Source of the DNA: Coriobacteriia bacterium
GTDB taxonomy: Bacteria; Actinomycetota; Coriobacteriia; Anaerosomatales; Kmv31
Length of the DNA stretch: 36,316 bases
Assembly (NCBI GenBank): GCA_014859305.1
Contig: JACUUM010000025.1
Location: 1-36,316 of the forward strand
Direction of reading: 5' to 3'
Program-made: the position numbers and the translations under genes
The notes under the pieces: model-generated
The model's input: only the letters and a program-made list of their open reading frames with translations
Database searches by the model: none
Told to the model about the DNA's origin: nothing
Shown: positions 8,045 through 14,628 of the stretch, piece after piece
Numbering within the stretch: position 1 is the first letter of the stretch
How the letters are laid out: every line of letters starts with the position of its first letter

Positions 8045-9171
8045 CGAAGCGCGGCTGCGTGTGGGACGACCTCGCCGGCCAGCGTCGGGCCTCCGAGCTT
8101 CTCTCAGCCGAGGTGCGCGCGGGCACGGTGTCTCACGCCTACCTGTTCGTCGGCCCTCCCGGCGCCGGCAAGAAGACCGCGGCCAAAGCACTGGCCTGCT
8201 CGCTGTTCTGCGGCGACGGCGGGTGCGGCGCGTGCCCGGCGTGCCGTCGGGTCCGGGCGGGCTTCCACCCCGACTTCCGGGTCATCCGCCCGGAGGGCGC
8301 GGCGACCTACGTCATCGAGCAGGTGCGCGAGGTCATCCACGACGTGGCCCTCAAGCCGGTGCAGGCGAGCTGGAAGGTCTACGTCTTCGAGGCGGCGGAC
8401 GCTTTCAACGAGGGCAGTGCGAACGCGTTCCTGAAGACGCTGGAAGAGCCGCCGGCCGACGTCGTGATCGTGCTTCTCGCCCACGACCACCGCGCGGTGT
8501 CGCCTACGATCGTCAGCCGCTGCCAGGTCGTCCGCTTCGAACGGCTGCCGCCGTCGGTGGCGGAGCGGATGGTCGCCGAGAAGGCCGGCGTGGAGCTCGA
8601 CCGCGCGCGTGAGGCGCTCGCCGCCGCAGGAGGGGTGGCGCCCCGCGCCATCGAGCTGCTGCGCTCGCCCGCCAAGCGCGAGGCGCGCGAGCGGCTGCTG
8701 GCCGTGCTCAAGGAGCTGCCGGTGATGGACGCGCACGACGTGCTGTGCTCGGCGCGCGAGCTGCTCACGGCGGTCAAGGCGCCGCTGGACGAGCTCAAGG
8801 CGTTCCAGGCCGAGGAGCTCGCGGAGCGCAGGGAGTTCGTCGGCAGGGGCGGGACGAAGCCGCTGGAGGAGCGGCACAAGCGCGAGCTCACCGCCAAGGA
8901 GCGCGAGGGCGTGCTCGAGCTGCTCAACGTCACCGAAAGCTGGCTCCGCGATTGCTTGGCCATATCGGCAGGCGCTGGCGAGCTGGCCGTGAACCGCGAC
9001 GTGCGCGACGCCGCCGACGAGGTCGCCGCCGCGCTCGCGCCCGGCACAGCGGTGCGGGCGATATCCGAGGTCGCCGAGGCCCGCCGCCGTCTCGCCTATA
9101 ATGTGAATCCTCAGCTGGCCGTCGAGGCCATGCTGTTCGGTGTACGGGAGGTACTCGCATGCCCACGGTAG
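8041..9171 (+). CDS. holB: DNA polymerase III, delta' subunit
   Basis: A 376-residue clamp-loader AAA+ subunit. The N-terminal part reads WDDLAGQ, then HAYLFVGPPGAGKKT (P-loop), a four-cysteine zinc module CGDGGCGACPAC, and ANAFLKTLEEPP in sensor-1 position, followed by SPTIVSRCQ with the SRC motif that contributes the trans arginine finger. The ATG at 8041 overlaps the tmk stop (ATGA) and gives the canonical N-terminus; the frame is open further upstream but that part is tmk read out of frame. It overlaps ricT by 13 bases. Confidence 0.93.
   Translation: MTKRGCVWDDLAGQRRASELLSAEVRAGTVSHAYLFVGPPGAGKKTAAKALACSLFCGDGGCGACPACRRVRAGFHPDFRVIRPEGAATYVIEQVREVIHDVALKPVQASWKVYVFEAADAFNEGSANAFLKTLEEPPADVVIVLLAHDHRAVSPTIVSRCQVVRFERLPPSVAERMVAEKAGVELDRAREALAAAGGVAPRAIELLRSPAKREARERLLAVLKELPVMDAHDVLCSARELLTAVKAPLDELKAFQAEELAERREFVGRGGTKPLEERHKRELTAKEREGVLELLNVTESWLRDCLAISAGAGELAVNRDVRDAADEVAAALAPGTAVRAISEVAEARRRLAYNVNPQLAVEAMLFGVREVLACPR
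9097..9102 (+). promoter_or_regulatory. possible internal promoter -10 before ricT
   Basis: A perfect TATAAT lies inside the end of holB, 56 bases before the ricT start. No matching -35 is seen. It may be chance, but A/T-only hexamers are rare in this GC-rich stretch. Confidence 0.25.
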
Positions 9172-10322
9172 TGGGAGTCCGCTTGCGCTCCGCGCCCAAG
9201 GTGCTCTGGTTCGACCCCGCCGGCTCCGAGCCGGCGGTGGGCCAGTGTGTCGTGGTGCGGACGGAGCGCGGGCAGGAGATCGGAGAGGTCGCCTCGGCTC
9301 CCGCCGAGGTCGAGGAGTCCGAGTTGCCCGCCGAGCTCAAGCCGGTGGAGCGCATCGCCACCGACGAGGATCTCGCCCGTGCCGAGGAGTTGCGCGAGCG
9401 CGAGGCCGAGGCCATGCCGGTCTTCCGGGAGCTGGTGGGCAAGCACGGGCTGGACATGAAGCCGGTCGGCGTCCAGACGCTGTTCGACTCCTCCAAGATG
9501 GTCTTCTATTTCGCAGCCGAGGAGCGGGTCGACTTCCGCGAGCTGGTCAAGGAGCTCGCTTCCAGGTTCAAGACCCGGATCGACATGCGGCAGATCGGCG
9601 TGCGCGACGAGGCGCGTATGGTCGGGGGCCTGGGCCACTGCGGGGAGCAGCTGTGCTGCGCACGGCTGGGCGGGGAGTTCCACCCCGTCTCGATCCGCAT
9701 GGCCAAGGAACAGGACCTGCCGCTGAACCCCTTGAAGATAAGCGGGGTCTGTGGAAGACTCATGTGCTGTTTGCGCTACGAGTACGACGCGTACAAGGAG
9801 TACAAGTCGCGGGCGCCCAAGCGGGGGGCCGAGGTCGAGACCCCGCTTGGAGCGGGTAAGGTCGTGGAGTTGAACACCCCGAAGGAGACGGTGACGATCC
9901 GGCTCTTCGAGGGTGGGTCCCTCACCGTCCCGCTGGGCTCGATGGAGTGCGGCAAGGACACCGGCTGCCCCTGCAAGGTACCGCCCGAGGCGATCCAGAG
10001 GCCGGGGCTCGGCGTGCTGGAGGCGGCGCAGGCGCCGGCTCCGACGGGGGAGGCGAAGGCCGAGGCGGGCGGCGGGGCGGAGAAGCCTCCGTCGAGGAGG
10101 CGCAGGCGCCGCGGAGGCGGCGGCAAGCGCGAGGGCGGTGGCGAGGCCTCCGCGGCCAAGGGCGAGCCGGGGCAGCGGCCCAAGGCCGAGACGAAGCCGA
10201 AGCCCGAGGCCAAGGCGGCGGACGGTGGCGGAGAGGCCGCCAAGCCGGCGCGGCCGGGCAGGCGCCGCAGGCGGCGGAGGCCCTCGGGTGGCGCGCAGAG
10301 CGGTTCGACCGGCGGGGAATGA
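9159..10322 (+). CDS. ricT: PSP1/RicT (YaaT)-family protein with basic C-terminal tail
   Basis: A 387-residue protein of the PSP1 family. In Bacillus RicT acts with RicA and RicF in an Fe-S-containing complex affecting mRNA processing, phosphorelay and development. The core (residues about 1-280) contains the cysteine signature GHCGEQLCC followed by KISGVCGRLMCCLRYE, with AKEQDLPLNP between them. After CPCKVP the last 100 or so residues are low-complexity Gly/Ala/Pro/Lys with two arginine runs, absent from typical RicT and suggestive of RNA binding (inference). holB followed by ricT is conserved order in Firmicutes and Actinobacteria. The ATG at 9159 overlaps holB by 13 bases. Confidence 0.92.
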   Translation: MPTVVGVRLRSAPKVLWFDPAGSEPAVGQCVVVRTERGQEIGEVASAPAEVEESELPAELKPVERIATDEDLARAEELREREAEAMPVFRELVGKHGLDMKPVGVQTLFDSSKMVFYFAAEERVDFRELVKELASRFKTRIDMRQIGVRDEARMVGGLGHCGEQLCCARLGGEFHPVSIRMAKEQDLPLNPLKISGVCGRLMCCLRYEYDAYKEYKSRAPKRGAEVETPLGAGKVVELNTPKETVTIRLFEGGSLTVPLGSMECGKDTGCPCKVPPEAIQRPGLGVLEAAQAPAPTGEAKAEAGGGAEKPPSRRRRRRGGGGKREGGGEASAAKGEPGQRPKAETKPKPEAKAADGGGEAAKPARPGRRRRRRRPSGGAQSGSTGGE

Positions 10323-10333
10323 CAAGCGGATAC

Positions 10334-10410
10334 GCCGACGTAGCTCAGCTGGCCAGAGCACCGCACTCGTAATGCGGGGGTCAGGGGTTCGAATCCCCTC
10401 GTCGGCTCCA
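10334..10410 (+). tRNA. tRNA-Thr (anticodon CGT)
   Basis: The cloverleaf can be drawn by hand. The acceptor stem is GCCGACG with CGTCGGC, the D stem GCTC with GAGC, and the anticodon stem CCGCA with TGCGG around loop CTCGTAA, giving anticodon CGT. The variable loop is five bases and the T arm is AGGGG-TTCGAAT-CCCCT. The discriminator is T and the CCA end is encoded. It lies 11 bases after ricT and probably shares its transcript. Confidence 0.97.
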
Positions 10411-10421
10411 CCGAGACTGAC

Positions 10422-10449
10422 GCGGCTCTCCCGGGATCGGGGGAGCCGC
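10422..10449 (+). terminator. likely terminator after tRNA-Thr
   Basis: GCGGCTCTCCC pairs with GGGGGAGCCGC across a short loop, giving an 11-bp stem with one G-T mismatch pair. Only two T's follow directly, so the tail is weak. Position, 11 bases after the tRNA, supports an end to the upstream transcript. Confidence 0.55.
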
Positions 10450-10512
10450 TTCGCGTCCGCGCGGCACCCCGCCTGCCGTTGTCTCGGGGTGTCGGCACCG
10501 GGGTGGCAGGAA

Positions 10513-10541
10513 TTGACACACCCCTCTGCCTATGGGATTTT
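10513..10541 (+). promoter_or_regulatory. candidate sigma70 promoter for the LuxR-type gene
   Basis: A perfect TTGACA (10513-10518), 17 bases of spacer and a weak -10 GATTTT (10536-10541). It is the only perfect -35 hexamer noticed among the promoters examined. The start would be near 10548, giving a leader of about 80 bases and excluding start codons upstream of 10548 for the regulator. Confidence 0.5.
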
Positions 10542-10628
10542 CTGCACGTTGTCGACGGACAACATGGGGGGTCAGCGGTCGCGGCACCAGCAATCGTCGT
10601 GACGACATCGGGCCGAGGGGGCGCGCTT

Positions 10629-10835
10629 ATGCACGAACGCGATTGGTCACTCCTGTCCGGACGAGAGAAGCAGATACTCGACCTGCTCTCAGCCAACATG
10701 TCCAGCAAGGAGATAGCAGCCAAGTTGGGCTTGTGCAGGCGTACGATCGACAATCACTGCGTCAACATCATTCGCAAGCTCCAGGTCTCGGATCGATTCG
10801 AGGCAGCGAGGCTATGGCAAAGGTATGCGGAGTGA
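10629..10835 (+). CDS. stand-alone LuxR/GerE-type HTH regulator
   Basis: A 68-residue protein that is little more than one LuxR-type DNA-binding domain: LSGREKQILDLL, then SSKEIAAKLGL, then RRTIDNHCVNIIRKLQV. This is the standard four-helix arrangement with the recognition helix near residues 39-52. There is no receiver or ligand-binding domain. ATG 10629 is preceded by GAGGGGG. Earlier in-frame starts exist (from about 10479) but lie upstream of the likely promoter and add no recognisable domain. It opens a small cassette with a secreted protein and an ABC transporter, and so may regulate them; the sequence alone does not prove this. Confidence 0.85.
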   Translation: MHERDWSLLSGREKQILDLLSANMSSKEIAAKLGLCRRTIDNHCVNIIRKLQVSDRFEAARLWQRYAE

Positions 10836-10989
10836 ACGACGCATCCGTGGTACACGATTTCTCACGTTTCTGCATCTGTGTGCATGCATGTTCCTGACTC
10901 GCGATTGTGCGCAGCCGGTGCTCCCTCTTAGCATCAGGCGATAGAGGACCGTGCCGGTCCGATACGTCCGATGAGGAGGGAGGTGCATA
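10836..10989 (+). promoter_or_regulatory. leader/regulatory gap before the secreted-protein gene
   Basis: A 154-base gap with more A/T than its surroundings. It contains the palindrome TGCATGCA within TGTGCATGCATG (about 10880-10890), a small hairpin GGACCG-TGC-CGGTCC (10946-10960), and two copies of GTCCGAT nine bases apart (10957-10963 and 10966-10972) just before a strong AGGAGG (10974-10979). No convincing -35/-10 pair is seen. These are plausible regulator or translational-control sites for the exported protein, but unproven. Confidence 0.35.
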
Positions 10990-11403
10990 ATGATGCGGAT
11001 GTATTCACGAGGCGCCCGGATGGCGCTGACCGTGATGGCTGTGTCCGTTGTGATGGCGATCTTCGCGCCCAGTGCGTTCGGCGCCACCAAGTCGTTCTAC
11101 ACGTACAGGGGGAGCGTTCTGCTGTGGACGAAGGCGAATACCACCTTCAGCTACGACGGGACCCGCGTCACCAACGGGTCTACGACCCAGTCCTGCGGGT
11201 ACGTCTTCCCGAACCTGGCGAGGAATCAGGGGGTCACCCTGTACAAGTACAGCTCGTCCAAGTGGCGCTATCAGGCGCGATTCGGCTGGGGGGCCGGCGT
11301 CGTCACCCCGTGGGGGGACGTGACCGTCTATTGGCAGACGAGCACGCATACGCACTACGTCTACGGAAGCGGCGCGTACAGCGGATCGTCGAGCCTCAAC
11401 TAG
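10990..11403 (+). CDS. small exported protein of unknown family, possibly bacteriocin-like
   Basis: A 137-residue precursor. Residues 1-31 form a clear Sec signal peptide: basic start, hydrophobic core LTVMAVSVVMAIF, and a cleavage-type end SAFG before Ala32. The mature part, about 106 residues, is rich in Tyr, Trp, Ser, Thr and Gly, has one Cys (in TQSCGYVF) and few acidic residues. It has short aromatic patches such as KSFYTYRGSVLLWTK, SSSKWRYQARFGWGAG and TPWGDVTVYW, which look beta-stranded. I do not recognise the family and it lacks the lactococcin 972 motifs I know. A strong AGGAGG precedes the ATG. It is followed by a strong terminator and then a BcrA/LanF-like ABC transporter, a layout resembling a secreted effector with export or immunity genes (inference). 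Confidence 0.8.
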   Translation: MMRMYSRGARMALTVMAVSVVMAIFAPSAFGATKSFYTYRGSVLLWTKANTTFSYDGTRVTNGSTTQSCGYVFPNLARNQGVTLYKYSSSKWRYQARFGWGAGVVTPWGDVTVYWQTSTHTHYVYGSGAYSGSSSLN

Positions 11404-11420
11404 GGGTCACGGCGGGGAGC

Positions 11421-11467
11421 GGACATGGAGTGCGGACCGCCGGTCCGCACTCCATGTCCTTCCTTAT
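11421..11467 (+). terminator. strong intrinsic terminator between the exported-protein gene and the ABC genes
   Basis: An 18-bp perfect stem (11421-11438 with 11442-11459) around a GCC loop, followed by TTCCTTAT. It starts 18 bases after the exported-protein stop codon and ends 24 bases before the ATPase start. It should make a short abundant message for the exported protein and limit read-through into the transporter genes. Confidence 0.9.
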
Positions 11468-11491
11468 GACTGGTGAAGGAGCGTATCGGCC

Positions 11492-12175
11492 GTGTTGTCG
11501 GTGAGGAACCTGACCAAGCGCTATGGCCACAGCCTGGTGCTCGATGACATCTCGTTCGATCTCCCGCAGACAGGGATCACGTTTCTGATGGGAGAGAACG
11601 GCGCGGGCAAGACCACGCTGATCAAGGCGATGCTCGGCCTGGAGCGCTACCAGGGCGAGGTCCTGTACGACGGTCGCGACCTGCGCCAGGTCTCCACCGA
11701 TGTCGCCGTGGTGTTCGACGATGCCCCATCGTACCGGGGGCTCAACGGATACAGGAACCTGGAGCTTCTCTGTCCGAGGAAGGTGCCGTCACAGCAGCTG
11801 CGCGATGCCGCTCGCGAGTACCTGGGAGACGATCTGCTCAGGAAGAACGTCCGCCGGTACTCCTACGGGCAGCGCAAGAAGCTCTCGATCGCGTGCGCCC
11901 TTCTCGCCCGCCCCAAGTACCTCATCATGGACGAGGTCTCGAACGGTCTCGACTACGAGACCATGGAGCACCTGAAAGGCGAGTTCAGAGAGCGCGCAAG
12001 GGAGTCGGCCGTGTTCCTGACGGGCCATCAGTTCGACTTCTACACCTCGATCGTGAGCCGCGTGCTGGTGCTCAAGGGCGGCAAGATCCGAGAGTTCGAA
12101 CTGGACGAGCAGCCGACTCCAACCCAGAGTCCCCTGGGGCAACTCTACGAGAGGACCGTGAAGGATGTTTCGTGA
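11492..12175 (+). CDS. ABC transporter ATP-binding protein, BcrA/LanF-like
   Basis: A 227-residue nucleotide-binding protein. Walker A GENGAGKTT is at residues 34-42, the signature is YSYGQ (123-127, in place of LSGGQ), Walker B LIMDE at 144-148, the D-loop NGLD follows, and the H-loop is TGHQ. At the Q-loop the sequence is VVFDDAPSYRGLNGYRNLEL. The usual Gln is Asp, and the context matches the IEAPxFYPNLTG type seen in bacitracin-resistance and lantibiotic-immunity ATPases. It probably powers the permease encoded next, which it overlaps by 11 bases. GTG 11492 follows GAAGGAG by 11 bases. Self-protection or export is the likely role, but the substrate is unknown. Confidence 0.88.
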   Translation: MLSVRNLTKRYGHSLVLDDISFDLPQTGITFLMGENGAGKTTLIKAMLGLERYQGEVLYDGRDLRQVSTDVAVVFDDAPSYRGLNGYRNLELLCPRKVPSQQLRDAAREYLGDDLLRKNVRRYSYGQRKKLSIACALLARPKYLIMDEVSNGLDYETMEHLKGEFRERARESAVFLTGHQFDFYTSIVSRVLVLKGGKIREFELDEQPTPTQSPLGQLYERTVKDVS

Positions 12176-13115
12176 CGAGGTCGCGTACGTCTTCTACTCC
12201 AAGGCCGTCTACGCGCTGACAGGCCTCGTGATACTGCTCGTCGGGGTTGGCGCGTACAGCAACGTGACCCGCGCTCGCGCGGCGTCTCTCGAGTACTCGT
12301 CCATACGGAACGAGCTGACCGCCGAGGGGATCGACGTCGATGCAGCGCTCGAGGAGGATCTGAACGTCACCGAGACCGAGGAGAACGGCACGACCGTGGT
12401 CGAAGTGGACAACCCCATCCGGTACGCGTACGAGGAGTTGACCCGAAGCGTCCGGGCGCTTGCTCCCGGGAACGTCGCCTCGAACGGGCTCGCCTCGGTC
12501 GCCTTTCTCGGCGGGCCGCTGCTGTTCGGCGCCTGGGGCGTGTTCCTGGCAACGCAGGACTTCGTCAATAAGACGGTCAAAGTCAAAGCGGTGCGCAACG
12601 ACTGGAAGGTAGTCGCCCTCACGAAGCTCTCGGTGGGCGCGCTGGCCGTCATCGGCTCAGTCGGACTCGTGCTCCTCTTGACGTTGCTCGTGGGGCGGCC
12701 GGTCCACGCCTACGGAGTATCGCTGCCTCCTGGGTCGGTCTCGCTTGCTGCCGTGGATACCGCTGCGCTGCCCGGCGTGTCGGCGCTAGCCGCGCAGAGC
12801 GGGGTTGCCGTCGTTCTGGGCGTGCTCTTCATGACTGTGGGCTACGCCCTGGGAACCGTGGTACGGAGTCCCTATGTCCCGTTGACGCTGGTGGTGGCCT
12901 ACAATGTCTTCATCCCGGTGGTCGGGAAGTACGATCCAAAGAACCTCGCTTCGGTGATCGGACACGATGTGTTCGCTTTCAGCGGCGTGTTCCAGCTGGT
13001 GGCGCCGCGTCCGATACCGGTGCCTCTCGCGTACGGGCTCATTGCTGCCGTTGCCTTGGCCGCCGTTGCGGCCAGTCTCGCCGCCGCCCACTTCCAGAGT
13101 AAGTATGTGAGCTAG
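12165..13115 (+). CDS. ABC-2-like permease
   Basis: A 316-residue membrane protein with one span near residues 15-33, then a polar external domain of about 70 residues rich in Glu, Asp and Thr, and five further spans (starting near residues 108, 146, 205, 240 and 288). This is the six-span pattern of ABC-2 permeases of the BcrB/LanE type. The acidic external loop between spans 1 and 2 may contact substrate. It overlaps the ATPase gene by 11 bases and is followed 16 bases later by a tiny membrane peptide gene. The family assignment is by topology and context, not by a sequence motif. Confidence 0.8.
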   Translation: MFRDEVAYVFYSKAVYALTGLVILLVGVGAYSNVTRARAASLEYSSIRNELTAEGIDVDAALEEDLNVTETEENGTTVVEVDNPIRYAYEELTRSVRALAPGNVASNGLASVAFLGGPLLFGAWGVFLATQDFVNKTVKVKAVRNDWKVVALTKLSVGALAVIGSVGLVLLLTLLVGRPVHAYGVSLPPGSVSLAAVDTAALPGVSALAAQSGVAVVLGVLFMTVGYALGTVVRSPYVPLTLVVAYNVFIPVVGKYDPKNLASVIGHDVFAFSGVFQLVAPRPIPVPLAYGLIAAVALAAVAASLAAAHFQSKYVS

Positions 13116-13131
13116 AGGAGAGGACGCCGCC

Positions 13132-13233
13132 GTGAGCAAGACACTCAAGGTCGTACTCGTCGTCTTGGCTGCCATAGCGGTCGTGATCATGGCGCTGTTC
13201 CTCATCGGCCAAGGAGTGTTCATCTTGGACTAG
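13132..13233 (+). CDS. 33-residue single-span membrane peptide
   Basis: GTG at 13132 opens a 33-residue frame ending at TAG 13231-13233. It has a short basic N-terminus (MSKTLK), a hydrophobic helix of about 22 residues (VVLVVLAAIAVVIMALFLIG), and a tail GVFILD. A strong AGGAGAGG ends 8 bases before the start, and the gene follows the permease by 16 bases. It may be a small subunit or immunity peptide of the transporter. It matches no family I know, and being short it could be missed by annotation. Confidence 0.6.
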   Translation: MSKTLKVVLVVLAAIAVVIMALFLIGQGVFILD

Positions 13234-13273
13234 CTGCACTTGGTGACGCCGGACGACCTCTACGCCGCTGAAG

Positions 13274-13279
13274 TATCCT
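13274..13279 (+). promoter_or_regulatory. candidate -10 element of the nuo operon
   Basis: TATCCT, 48 bases before nuoA, identical to the hexamers before argS and lysA. It is flanked by two copies of TGACGCCGGA (13244-13253 and 13279-13288). No good -35 is seen. The rest of the 93-base gap shows nothing else. Confidence 0.4.
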
Positions 13280-13326
13280 GACGCCGGAGGGGAAGAGCGC
13301 CGGAGCGGCGAGGAGCGTCTGACGGG

Positions 13327-13683
13327 ATGACTGCCGACCACCTCTCGATAGCGGTCTTCGTGCTGGCGGGTGCGGCGTTCGTGGCGACCACGCTCGCGGT
13401 GTCGCGGCTGCTGCAGCCTCGAGAGCCGAGCGCGGCGAAGCTCACGCCCTACGAGTGCGGCAGCGAGCCGGTCGGCCCGCCGTGGGTGCAGTTCCGCATC
13501 GGCTACTACGTGTACGCGCTGCTGTTCGTGATCTTCGACATCGAGGTGGTCTTCCTCTACCCGTGGGCGGTCGCCTTCGGTAGCCTCGGCATCTTCGTGC
13601 TCATCGAGATGGCCGTCTTCGTCGGCATCCTCGCGCTCGGGCTCGCGTACGCGTGGCGGGAGGGGGCGCTGGAGTGGCGCTAG
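13327..13683 (+). CDS. nuoA: NADH-quinone oxidoreductase subunit A
   Basis: A 118-residue membrane subunit with three spans. The family's diagnostic loop [13 protein letters not shown] (with the conserved Cys) comes after span 1, followed by [20 protein letters not shown] with the conserved acidic pair in DIE. It helps couple quinone reduction to the proton-pumping arm. It is the first gene of an 11-gene unit in the standard order A-B-C-D-H-I-J-K-L-M-N. GAGGAG lies about 12 bases upstream of the ATG. Confidence 0.96.
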   Translation: MTADHLSIAVFVLAGAAFVATTLAVSRLLQPREPSAAKLTPYECGSEPVGPPWVQFRIGYYVYALLFVIFDIEVVFLYPWAVAFGSLGIFVLIEMAVFVGILALGLAYAWREGALEWR

Positions 13684-14171
13684 ACCGCCTCACGGGCGAG
13701 CACGGCGCGCTGTTCATCCGGAGCGAGCAGCTCTTCGACTGGGCGCGGCGCAACAGCCTCTGGTACCTGATGTTCGGGATCGCCTGCTGCGCGATCGAGA
13801 TGATGCACGCCGGAGGTCCCCGGTTCGACTTCGACCGCTTCGGCATCTTCCACCGCGGCAGCCCCCGGCAGTCCGACGTCATGATCGTCGCCGGCACGGT
13901 GAACACGAAGATGGCGCATTCCCTGCGCCGCCTCTACGAGCAGATGCCCGAGCCCAAGTGGGTCGTCGCGATGGGCGCCTGCGCCTCGACGGGCGGGCCG
14001 TTCCGGGAGTACCCGAACGTGGTGCTGGGAGTGGACGCGGTCGTCCCGGTCGACGTCTATGTGCCGGGGTGCCCGCCGCGTCCGGAGGCCCTGCAGTACG
14101 GCTTCATGCGCCTGCAGGAGCTGATCCGCGATCGGACGGAGGAGCGCCTTGCCCGACGCCGCAGCTCTTAG
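13674..14171 (+). CDS. nuoB: NADH-quinone oxidoreductase subunit B (N2 cluster)
   Basis: A 165-residue peripheral subunit holding the terminal 4Fe-4S cluster N2, which reduces the quinone. The four ligands are visible: Cys38 and Cys39 in GIACCAIEM, Cys103 in GACASTGG, and Cys133 in [14 protein letters not shown] 13674 is chosen because GGAGGGGG lies just upstream and the protein then has normal length. An in-frame GTG at 13653 would add seven low-complexity residues. It overlaps nuoA by 10 bases and nuoC by 23. Confidence 0.96.
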   Translation: MALDRLTGEHGALFIRSEQLFDWARRNSLWYLMFGIACCAIEMMHAGGPRFDFDRFGIFHRGSPRQSDVMIVAGTVNTKMAHSLRRLYEQMPEPKWVVAMGACASTGGPFREYPNVVLGVDAVVPVDVYVPGCPPRPEALQYGFMRLQELIRDRTEERLARRRSS

Positions 14172-14628
14172 CCGCCAGCTCACCTCCGCCGGTCTCGACT
14201 GCTACTCGATCGGCGACGAGGGGTGGTTGGGAACGGTACTGCGCATCGACGCCGGCGACGCGCTGCGAGCCATCCGCGCTCTCGCGGAAGCCGACTACGT
14301 CATGCTGGCCGACCTGCTCGGCGCCGACACCGGCGACGGGCTCGAGCTCACCTGGCACCTGCGCTCCTTCGCCGCCGATGAGGAGCTGTTCGTGAAGGCC
14401 GCGGTGGCCTACGACGCCGAGGTGCCGTCGGTGTGGACGGTGTACGCCGCCGCCCTGTATCCCGAGCGCGAGGCCGCGGAGCTCTTCGGGCTGACCTTCA
14501 GGGGGCACCCCAACCCCAAACGGCTCCTCACCAGCGACGAGTCCGGACCGTTCCTCCTGCGCAAGTCCACGCCGATACGCACGCGGGCGCAGGTGGCGCG
14601 GCCGGGCGTGAGGGACGGTGAGGAGTAG
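14149..14628 (+). CDS. nuoC: NADH-quinone oxidoreductase subunit C
   Basis: A 159-residue peripheral-arm subunit (30-kDa type). The family signature appears as [23 protein letters not shown] split by its conserved W-x-A-A-x-x-x-E-R-E-x-x-x-x-F-G pattern, followed by GHPNPKRLL. It starts at TTG 14149, preceded by GGACGGAGGAG and overlapping nuoB by 23 bases, so it is probably translationally coupled. NuoC and NuoD are separate, not fused as in E. coli. Confidence 0.93.
   Translation: MPDAAALSRQLTSAGLDCYSIGDEGWLGTVLRIDAGDALRAIRALAEADYVMLADLLGADTGDGLELTWHLRSFAADEELFVKAAVAYDAEVPSVWTVYAAALYPEREAAELFGLTFRGHPNPKRLLTSDESGPFLLRKSTPIRTRAQVARPGVRDGEE

Noticed and set aside
10479-10628. Longer version of the LuxR-type protein
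   Set aside because: The extra residues have no recognisable domain and begin upstream of the TTGACA promoter. The Shine-Dalgarno sequence supports 10629.
10990-11403. Exported protein as a lactococcin 972-family bacteriocin
   Set aside because: It shares small size, a signal peptide and aromatic residues, but I do not see that family's conserved Gly/Trp/His pattern. A bacteriocin role is kept only as an inference from context.
13234-13326. Right attachment site of an island (repeat of the tRNA-Thr 3' end)
   Set aside because: No copy of the T-arm/acceptor sequence is found between the cassette and nuoA, and there is no integrase gene.
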